The notes under the pieces are model-generated. The model made no database searches, was not told where the DNA came from, and saw only the letters and a program-made list of their open reading frames with translations. 64,000 bases of DNA. Source: Megamerina dolium. Its lineage: Eukaryota; Arthropoda; Insecta; Diptera; Megamerinidae. Positions 29,301 through 41,300 of the stretch are shown here, piece by piece (position 1 is the stretch's first letter; every line of letters begins with the position of its first letter). Position numbers and translations under genes: made by a program. The stretch covers positions 101,139,388 through 101,203,387 of the forward strand of contig OY978525.1 of assembly GCA_963854835.1 (NCBI GenBank), read 5' to 3'.

Positions 29301-32300
29301 TTATATTCGGAACCCGCTGGGGGACAACGCAGAAGTGGAAGACCTAACCTCCGGTGGAAAGACCAAGTACTGGAGAACCTAACGGCGCTTGGAATTTCTA
29401 ACTGGCGCCAACTAGTGACGGAAAGAGCTGGCTGGCGAAGCATACCAGATTCGACCTGAAACGATTTTCGGTTGTAATTGCCACATAAGTAAGTAAATAA
29501 GTGCTTCACAGCCCATTCACAGGCTTCTCGGACATTGTGTCTGTAGATTTTGTGGAATGGACACTGAGAATTCAAAGCATATCCTTTGCAAATGTCCAGC
29601 AATTGGCAGACAAAGACTTCATCATCTATGTGCTATTGTCATGCCTCTATACAAATGATGGCACAATAAACCTCAGACAGTGCTTAAATTCACAGAAAGC
29701 CTAAAACTTGTAGGTTAAAAATAAAACGTCATGCAAAATAGGTGTTATTTGATGGCAGTGCATCATGGTCTCTAATAATAATAATACTAATAATACTAAC
29801 ATTGAAATTCACTGCACTGCATGATATAGTACTACTCATACATAGCATATCTTCAAAAAAAAAAAACCAACATCTCTCATTTATTTACAATTTGGTCCCA
29901 TTTGACTAAAGCCAATTCAGAAACAGCTACATACATTTAGATGCACAATGTGAACATTTGTATATAGACGTACAGACTTGGTGCAATTCTGTCGCATTTT
30001 GGCTATATAAAAAATTCATTTTTCTCACAACAATATGTCAAACATAATTGCATTAAAACATCTTGCAGATACAACCGAATTTAACTGCACATTAAATATT
30101 AAATTTAATTTGAAATTTCCATCACATATGTTATATTCATACATAATTTAGTTTATTACATAAAAGGAACATAACATATTTGTAGAATAGGTACTTAGGT
30201 TAAAATGGTAAACCAAAATATTCCCAAATTTTAATTTAAATTTAATTTGAACAGATTATTTTTGTATTGTATGAGTACTTTGAAGAATATTGCTTTGCTT
30301 CATATAAAAGTTAGTTGTTGGTCGTTAGAATTAAGTTTTAAAATATTTATATATATTTTAATAATAGAACGTGCATATACAAATTTTAGTTGTGACTGAA
30401 ATGTATGTAACTAGATGTATACGAGTACTAGGACATACCAACATAAGACGTTCGAAGAAGAAAATTTGAATTAAGCACTACATTTTTAATAAGTTTTTTT
30501 TTTATTATTTTTGTTTAATGTACCTCCCAAGAAAAACAAAAATCGATTAAATATTACTATGTGTTATTATTATTTAGTATTATTGACTTGCTGTTGGTTA
30601 TTACCAACTTTCAACTGCATACATATTTGAATATTCTTTCAATGTAAAAACTTTTCACTCAAGGTGAAAGCAAATTCTTATTTTCTATAACTACGAGTAT
30701 GTATGTACTTACTTGTAAAACAATACACTAATGCCATATACCTATAAAGTACTCCCATGTATTTAGTGCAACTAAAACTAAGTACATTACTTTCCACTTC
30801 ATTCAGACATGCATATCCTTCAATGTCAATTAAACGTAGTAATATAAAATAATCACACTGTTCTCTATTACTCACAGTGTCACCTTCATATTGGGCCACA
30901 CAAACACTATTATGTCATTATAAATATTTAATGTAAGTACTTGATGATAGCTTTTCAATGTATTATTGTTGTAAATGGTATTGTTATTCCTATACATTTA
31001 TACTATACAGGTTTGTATTATATGATGGATTAATAGGTCAGTTCGTAACAAATAGAAAACAGTCAGATTCATTAGAGCTATGTGAAAAACGTATTTTCAT
31101 ATATGTACATATACGAGTAGGAACATGCAATTTTATATAATCTTCTAATGCACTAAACTTCTAAATTGATAGTTGACTCTTTAAGAAAGTCAGTCACAAT
31201 GTAAAAATAAGTCCGACCTTACATTAAAGGCAGACGTGATGGGATAACTTCTGTGCTTATTTGAGATCGCTAAATTCCAACCTGAATTGGTAAACTCTGT
31301 CAGATTGTATTTCTTTCTTTCATAACTTAGCAGAATTTTGAAAGTACAAACATTAATTAAGATGCTCAGCATTACGCCCAGGTAGTTGAGATGATCTTAC
31401 AGAATTTCATTCATTTTTCCTTCCCAATATTTTCGCCCAACGTAATTACTCATATGATCACCTCTTATTGGGACTGCCCTACAAAATTGATGTTTTCATA
31501 AAATTAATTCCCACTGTACTCAGGGTGCTTTTAGAGAAATGAAGTGGTTGACCATTAATTTTTCAATCATATTGTAATATTCCTCCGAACATACATACGC
31601 TCTATCTCCATCGTATTTCGATACGGCCGTACAAACAAAAGTGCTGAAAAGTAACATATAGCTCAAGAGTTGCCAGAGAGTTAGTGTTACGAGTATGAAA
31701 TAATTTAATTAAGGTAGGTTAAGTAGGTCCCTTCTAATACTGTCCAAAATTTAACACGCACAACAGTAATGTAAGAGAAGCTCGGCCCATGAGCCCTTCG
31801 GGGCATTAAGTGCCACATATTTATTTTTTTTTTTTATAGATTAAGGTGTTAAGTGTAAGGTGTCCAAAGAAGATCTATTATGCATTACTAACCCTATATG
31901 AATTTTTTGAATTTCAGCACTATTTGTAGTTTATTATTCCAAAGTTGATAGAGGCATGACAATAGCACAATACGAAAAGGTTATGACTTTGTCTGCCAAG
32001 AGTCGAACATTCTCTAGGAATGTGCTCTGAGCTTTTAGTCTTCTGTTTACAGAATCGGCAGATATCAATAAGTTATATATAAAGTGTAAGTCATACCTAC
32101 TAATGGCCCGTGATTTAAGTAGATGAAATTCCCATTCCTGGAAATGCTTCGTTTGACGTTCAGCTGCACTATTAAGCCGGTCGTCGACAAATTTCTTTTC
32201 TACCAATTTCCCAATAGCTTCATTAAATGTTTTATTTTAGCTTTACAGGACCAACTCGTTTATCTATGTAGAAAATTAACGATTTCATTGCCCTCATCGT

Positions 32301-35300
32301 CTTCGTATTCAAGAACCCTCCCTAATACTGCAATATTAAAGTTCTCTAGCATGGCACTTCTTTAATCTTATTATTGAGAAATTAATACGAGCTGCTGATC
32401 TACGACATAAATACATTGTCTTCAACAAAAATGTCATGCTGTTAGCATATATTGACATAATTGGCATGAATACGCAAGCAGTCAGAGCAGCATAATCAGA
32501 GTTCGAAATGGGTCTTGCGGTGAACGAATGCAAGATGAAATACCTAGAGTGAACAAACAAAGAATCCTAGCATCTTAGACAGCACGTCACTGTTGATAAT
32601 TATGCTTTTGAAATAGTGAAGGACGTTGTCTATCTTGAAACCAGCTTCTACACTAGTAATAGTGATTCTGGAGATATTTCAAAGGTTCACTCTTGCAAAC
32701 AGGTGTTATTTTTGGCTAAGTAAGCGATTGAGAAGTTGAGCCTTCTTTCGAGAAACGAAAACCACACTCTACAAGTCTCTCATCATATCTGTCCTTACAT
32801 ATGGCGCCGAAGCTTGGACAATTTCCACCTCGGATGAGAGAATCCTTGGAGTTTTCGAGAGAAAAGTCTTACGCAAGATCTTTGAACCTATTTGTGTTGA
32901 TGTCGAGTACCGAATAAGCTACAATCATGAGCTGCATGAGCTACAAGTATATGCCAACACCCACATACTAGAGTGCATTGAATTTTAGCCGATGCGCTGG
33001 TTAGGTTATGTCAAGTGAATGGAAAAATAATAAGAAAGTGTTATATTCGTAACCCACTGATGAATGACGCAGAAGAGGCAGATCTAACCTCCTAGAGTTT
33101 GAAATTTTAAACTGGCATCAGCTAGAGAAGGAAAGAGTTGGCTGGCGGTGTATGCTGAATTCGGCCTAAATCGATTTTCGATTTTAATGGCCATATAAGC
33201 GAGTAAGAAGGTAACATGTCCAGAAGGTTTAGGCAGTCATCTACCAATTTTGAGGAGATTGTGATGGATTGATGAGCTCATAAATCTGCTTGACTATCTG
33301 ACATTATGTAAATTTGAGTTCTTTTCTTTTCTCTACGCGGATATTCCCAAATACAAAGTACAATAATGTGTGTTTCCACTTGAGATATTGATGGGTAGAT
33401 ACCTATGGGAATTAATTTTCTAAATCTCAAATTTTTTTATAATTTCGACTCATCCGTAAATCAGGGTTTAAAATTAATAAAATTGAATCTGTAATTAGCT
33501 AGTCGCAAATAATTTCACCTCTTTAATAATGTCTTCCTGAGTAAAAGTAATATTTTAAAAAATCGACGAACATTTTTAGGATTCTATGCCATAATAGCAG
33601 CAATTTTGGAGTCACTCCTCTTCTAGTGACAGCGTCCGGCAATTATAAGCAAAGCAAAATAACCAATTATAATATATCTATAATTACATCGATGTACCAG
33701 TATGTACATAGTTTATTATATGTATATGAATTATAATGTATTAAATCACAAAATCACAGGAAATGTTGTATACATTAATATATGTACGTACGATATATAT
33801 ATAAGATATACAAATATATAAGCATACATACCTAAATAGAAAAGTAATCCAATTGCAAATTATAGTAATTATATTGCAAAAATAAAATATTACCCTAGTC
33901 AAAGAAGAGGAAGTCACTATAGAAAACGGATACATTTGAATTCAAATCAAAAGCAAATCTCAAGCCAGCTCTTACATAAGCGTATAATGAACGTAGCAAT
34001 TGGTAAATGACATTTTCAAATAATTAGACTAACACATATATATATATATATATATATAGTACATATAATACATACATACATACATCATATATGTGTAGGT
34101 ACAATACTAATTATATAATGACATAATTGCCAATTACGCATCAAAGCTATAAAGGAAATATAAGGAAAAAAAAAAAAAAAACGAAAAAAATCACAAAATA
34201 CTCAAATAAACTCAAATGATAAAAAAATTCAACAAAATGTGTATGAAAATGAGTCAAATCAAAAATGGTTGGGGGAAATTCTAATTTCAACAACAACAAC
34301 AGCAGCAACAACAAGAGTAATTTACGATTACATCTAAATAGCATATATATATACATATAAACTTACCTCGGGCGAAACGAAATAACTTGGACTCTTCTCG
34401 ATAGTAATTTGTCCACGAAATGAATGCGGCATCTTTTTGCGATACCATTCCAGTCCCTTCATATAATTCTCATCACGATCAAAGAAATGTACTTCACCGC
34501 CAGCCTTTTGTATACGCGGATGTAAATATAACATTTCGAGTAGAGCACGTGTGCCACATTTTCGTATGCCAATTATGAGTGCCTGTCATTCCATGAGGAA
34601 GTAAAAAAAGAAAAAAAGGAAAAACACGAAATATATAAGTGGAAATCATTTAAAGCCAATATGTGATTATATAATTCAAGGGGAATTGTAAAAAAAATTC
34701 TCAAAAAATAAAAACAATTTAAATGAAACCAATTTGTGTTGAATAATAACAATTAAATATATAACAAATTGAAATAGACAGCTTACCTGAGGCAGACGTC
34801 GACTTGTTTTGGGAAAATGTACACGATTCGATGGAAATACCATTGGATGACTTATTTGATTTGCTGATGCAACAGGTTTAAAATAATCCTTCAAATGATT
34901 ACTGAATTCACCACCACCAGCACCACTTCCACTTTTACTACTACCTATATATGTACCACGGCTGCTAATACCGCTACTACTACTACTACTACTTCGACTA
35001 TTGCTATCACTCATGCTGTCAATTGAATTGAAATTCATATCACCACCAGTACCACTACCACCAGCACCAGTACCCCTACTGCCACTAATTAATGCTAAAC
35101 GATGTCGTTCGGAGACTGCTTGTGCTGCTTGTAAATTATAGACGGCACTATCGTAGAGTACATGAAATGTTAAAAATAATGATATTAACATAACAGTTAA
35201 AAAGACTACAGCTAATTTCGGACGGGATACACCGACAACGAGAATGCAGTCGGTGTGTGATGTATCGGGCCCCACTGGCCGCATTGCCGATTTCGGTAAC

Positions 35301-38300
35301 CATCTGGAAGTGTAATAAAAACAAGAAGAAGAAGAAGAAGAGCAAGAAAAAAAATACGATTTTAGTCAAATATTTAATCGATTAATTGCAATAAAAATTT
35401 AAAAGTTTAAGTTATTTCTATTTGTAATTAAATGTATATCATATGGATCTATAACTTAATTCGTGCGGTTTTCTAAGAGATGGCGTAACTTGAATTTTAT
35501 ATCCGTGCGTCTTTCTCAGTATATATCATTCATTTGCAGCGTAAACAACAAAAATATTTTTTTTTCACTCAAATATATCGAACTTTATTCCTGAAAAAGT
35601 GTTTTTGCGGGGAGTTCTTCTTCATTACTTCAATATGAAGAAAACTGCTGCCGAAAATCATCGTATTTTAGTGGAAGTTTATGGTGAATATGCTCTAGCT
35701 GAGCGAACGTTTACACCATTTAAAAGTGGTCATTTTGGCTTGGAAAACGAACAACGTCCTGGGCAGCCAAAAAAGTTTGATGATGAAGAACTGGATGAAG
35801 ATTCTTACCAACCACAAGGAGAGCTTGTTACTGGTGATGAAAAATGGATCCATTATGACAACCCCAAACGCAAAAAAATCATATGTGCAACCCAGTCAAC
35901 TAGCCAAATCAACGGCAAAGCCGAATATCCATGACGCGAAGGTAATGCTCTATATTTGGTGGGATCAGAAGGGTGTGCTGTATTATGAGCTGCTAAAATC
36001 GGGTGAAACCATTAATGGAGGACGCTACCGAACACAATTAATCCGTTTGAAGAGAGCAATAGCCGAAAAACGCACGGAATATGCGACCAGACATGAGTCC
36101 ATAATTTTCCATCATGACAACGATCGGCCTCATGTTGCAACACCGGTCAAAAACTATTTGGAAAACAGCGGCTGGGAAGTTTTGGCTCACCCGCCTTATA
36201 GCCCAGACCTTGCCGCGTCCGTCCATTTATTCCGATCGATGCAGAACGCCCTCACTGGAATAAGGTTCACATCAGAACAGTGTTTTAAAAATTGGCTTCA
36301 TTAATTCTTGGCCGCCAAGCCGGCGCAGGTCTTTTGGGATGGAATCCGCAAATTGCCAGAAAGATGAGAAAAAGTCATAGTTTCAGATGGGCAATACTTT
36401 GAATAATACTATTGTACATGTTTTTCTTAATTAAACGTACAAATTTTGAAAAAAAAAAACCGCAGGAATTAAGTTATAGATCCAATACATAAGTGGATAT
36501 GTCAAAACATATCTAGTAACTTGCTATAATAATAAAATAAAAAATTTTTTAACAAGCTATTTTAAAGCCAAAAAATATAAAAATCATCTGTTGTTAGTAT
36601 TTTTCAAATATCTTTTACAATTAATTTATGGCAATTTTTCAAACTTAGTGTTGCTTTCAAACCATTGTGTATATGAATATACATGTATATACATAAGAGG
36701 ATATCTTGCAACGTATGTAGAGATGCTATAATAATAAAATTTAAAAAGTTTTAATTAGCTATTTTTAAGCCAAATAATATAAAAATCATCTCTTCTTAGT
36801 ATTTTTCAAATATCTCTACAAGTAATTTTTAGCAATTTTTCAAAATTACTGTTGCTTTCAAATCATTGTGAAAGGTTAATATTTACGTCTGACGATACAA
36901 TGCACAATTTAAAGAAATGTGTGATGTTATCCACAGCACAAATAGAACAATTCATGTATATATATTTTTCAAAATATTAAAATAGCTTTCGCAAGCATAC
37001 CAAACACACACACACACACATATATATACATTACTAATTAAGAATCCAAAATACTAATGCGACTTGCTAATACATCCGATAAAATCAATTTATATTTGGT
37101 GCAGTCATGTTTGATTTACTACCTCAGTGATTTGCATTAATTTAGTTAATTCTAATGATAATGTATGTAATTGTTGATATGTATACCATATGCATATGGC
37201 AACAGATGTATCAATACAATTGTCTTTGCAATACAATTTCAAATGAATTGCGAATTAGGAATTGATTACGAATGGAAATCATCTTGTAAGCAAATTCTAA
37301 AGAGGAGATTCTAACATAACATATTTTTAGAATATAGACAACTATTAAATACCACATGTTGCGATAACAGTCAGAGTCAATATAATTATTGCTCTTACCG
37401 TCTCTTAATACACAAAATTAATTTACACTTTCAATGCAGCAGACATCTAATAATTATGCCAGACAATTCCTTAATTTTGCGCGAAAAATAAAACGAAATG
37501 TATCATCTAATTCAAGTCAAATGTCACCGTTTTATTATGCACGTTCCAATGCAGAAGAACAGAGATGGCTGGCGAAGCATGTTATTTTCGGCCTAAATCG
37601 ATATTCGGTTGTTATGGCCACATAAGTAAGTAAGTAAGTTCCAATGCATGTATTTGCGTACGTTTTTAATTCTTTTAATGGATTATTTTCGATTTCGATT
37701 TGTTCAGTAAAGAAGTGATAGTCAATACAAATATAATGAGTATTATTTTCTAAAAATAATGTCAGTTTGCTATCAGTATAATTTTGTGACCAAATTATTA
37801 ATCTTTGTGCATAAAAATTTGGGTAAAAATTCCTCAGTACCTCTGAGTTCCTTGAGTCTGGCGTCTCACGCATTTGCAGAAGATACATGATGACTTTCAA
37901 ATATTAAAATTTATGATTTTCTTATATATAGAAGATTGACGAGAAGAGAAAATACTAAAAAAGGTACTTGGTCAAGGTTTGCCAGAGCTATTAGTATCCA
38001 TTAAAAAGCTCCCTCAGAAAAGAATTAACGTAGTTGGAAATTTGAAGCAATATTTGATATGAATTGAAAATGGTGGAACATAATGATAGATATTCACGAA
38101 AGGAAATATCCTTATTTGCTAATCATTGAGCCAATTAAGATATGGAAATGTAATCACTTCGATTTAGATTAAAGTGTGTATAGATTTATATGTACAATCA
38201 TATATTAAACATTATACATTATATATATGGTATATGCACATTAAGGTGAGCTAAATTTATGACGCAATAATTCGATAGCTTATCTCATATATTTCTTCAT

Positions 38301-41300
38301 CACAATTTACGATTTATGGGGGGAAAAGAAATGTACTCATCCTAATGTACTTATTCCAAGTATACATACGACTAGTTACCTAGAACATTTTCTATGTTTA
38401 TATACATGCATGTATATATACATACATATAGCAACATTTATACTTACCTATAATAATGCATAATTTATATGCACACACTCTGCCATTCTCAATGACTTTT
38501 AAATTATTGTACCCATTAACCAGTGTTGCGAAGATAATTTTGCTAATTGAATTTTTAATGTTTATTTTTTTTTTTTTTTGTTGCTCTTATCATCAGATTG
38601 AAGCGTTTATATAATTAATCTTATATAATTGGGGTATTTAAATGTAAATACTAAAAAATTCATGTACAGAAATAATGTGTTTTCACATAATTTTTTGTTT
38701 TTTTCTTTAATTAATGCTATCCGAATCAATGTCGTTGACTTTTTCTTTTGTGTAATAATGCTATAATATAATTAAATTACATGTAACCAAATGGATTGAA
38801 ATAAAAGAGAAGAAACCCACAACACATATTACACAGTTCATTGTGGCTTGCCTATAATTTAGGTCTTAAAGAGTGTGATGTGCTAACAATTATTGACCAA
38901 TAAAATTTGTTTCATATAAATTCGTAGTTGAATGACCCAAAGAATGCTCGGTAAAGATATAAACTGCAAGGCAAAGAGATTTGATGTACGCGAAAAATGT
39001 ATTCCTTGAAAAATAAAATAAACTTATTTTTTGAATATATTTATTTTTGTTTGAATATGAACCTCCCGCACATTTTCCTTATTCTTATTCAGACTTTCCT
39101 ATCGATGAATAGGTTGAAATAAATTTCACGATGACTTCGGAAAATTTATTTTTAATTGAAAAATTTAATTGCCATAGAATCGAAACAAAAACATAAAAAT
39201 AAAACGGTAATGGTAAAGGTAACGGCAAAACTGGTCATGTTAAATGTTTTAGCTGATGTATCCTATTTTTTTTTTTTTTAAACAAAATTATCGACTATAT
39301 CCGTTCACTGATAAAACCAAACATATTAAGCCCAGTTTCATTTGTTTTGATTGGGTGCTCAAGTATATTTTTCAAAGGGGGTTTCCTGACTTTGAGGCTT
39401 CATTTCAAGAAATTGGTATAAAATATTTTATTCAAAGTATTTTCCTTCAGAAGTTACAACCGCACATCTTTTGAAGCCAGAAGCTTATAGATCCAATTTT
39501 TTATACCTTCAAATCTTCAAATAAAGTGAAGCGTATTCCTTACAAGATATTCCGCATTGATCGAATCAAATGTTCAGTCAGAAGAGGCAATGTCTTGGCT
39601 ATACGGTGGTTGGAATATGACTTCCTATCCGCTCTTTTCCAAATCGATTTTAACGGGTTGCGCAACTCGTGTCTAGCCGTCCATTTTAGTGGTTTTTTGT
39701 TCAATTCTCGCTTCAATTTGATATTGTCGGTAGCGTTGCCTGTTAATGGTTTCATCCAGTTTTAGTAGCTCATAATATACCTTACTCTCCTGATCCCACC
39801 AAAAAGAGAGTATCACCTTCGAACTATGGATATGCGCTTTTGGAGTCGATTTGGCTGGTTGGCTCGGTCTCACATATGACTATTTACGCTTAGGGTTGTC
39901 GTAATAGATCCATTTTTGCCGCCAATAACTATGTGCTGTATATGGAACGCATTTTCTCATATTCTGTATCATACATATGTTCTTTAGATGCAATGAAATG
40001 GTTTGCCAAGTCGAGTCCCAAAAACTCAGCAAGCTCCTTTTGGGTTTGACACGGGTGTTCGACTAATAAAGCTTCTAATTCAGCGACCTCAGAGGTTGCT
40101 GGGCTCTCCTCAGGATCTTTATCGCTTGTATCAAAGTCACCACTGAATCATCTAAACCAAACGTATTGACGCTTGAAAGTGTTCTCTATAAGCCTTACAC
40201 AGAGTGTGAGGGTGTGAGCTGCACTTTTCTTTAGATGAAAATAAAAAAGTAAAACTTCCCTCAAATAAGGTTTTGTAGGAAACAAAGTTTACATTGTCGG
40301 AATGAAAAAAATATATATATTGAATACACTTCGAAAGAATGGAACATACTGATTTCAATGGCCAAATGATGATAGTTGGCGTATTATCCGACTCAATTTA
40401 ACTTTACCAATAACCTCTGTTTGTGGGTGCCGTAGTTCAATGGTTAGTTCGTTGGCCTTTTGCCCTGTAGGTCGGGGGTTCTATCCCCTTACTGAAGCAT
40501 AACAAAATTTAATATCGAAAAGGTTTTTTTTTCGAACGGTAGCCACCTGCTGGCAAGAATTGGCAATTTTTCCGGCAGTAACAATTTTCCAAAAATGCTT
40601 CATAAAATATCTCTGTGACAAAACTAAGTTAAAGTGATGTCACAAGGGTTCTGTCGTTCGGAACCGTCTAATATAAGTATGTTCCTTCTAAATTTCTATC
40701 CAAATTTCACACGAACAACAGTATTGGAAGAGAAGGTCGGTGGTATCACAATGGGCCTTTCTGGCCTAAGTGTGACCTCTCAGAGAGAGTGCAGCCACAT
40801 AACCTAACCTAACCTAATAATAACCTCTGTTGAAAATCCTTTAAAATATACTTGCGCCGCCAATACATAATATATAAAACATACGTTTAAAAAAAGATGG
40901 TTTAGATTACGCTTTGGTTACAGTTAGGAAATTAAGAGTGGTTTTAATCCACGTACGCCCAATTACGATCTTTTCAATTCTTTGACTAAAACAAATATTA
41001 TTCTCCAATTTTCAGCACAATCGTTGACTTTACAGACAGATATTGGTAAATCGACTCGACTTGTGATGTTGAGCAACATTATAGGTTTATCCAGTGGCGT
41101 AGCCGGACTTGTTAAATAAGTAAAATATTAATGTATAGATATTAAAAAAATATTAATTACAATTTTTTTCTTATACATCTTTTTCATCTTATCAACCCCC
41201 CTTGCCAAAATTCTGGCTACACCACTGAGCTTAACCACTTGATAATTTCAAAGTTAGAATAGGAGATATTTGATTTGTTAAACGTCTAAAAACTCATTAA

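Noticed and set aside
40795..40818. Telomere fragment
   Set aside because: The CCTAA units lie exactly between the SINE body and its 3' target duplication, so they are a retrotransposon tail.
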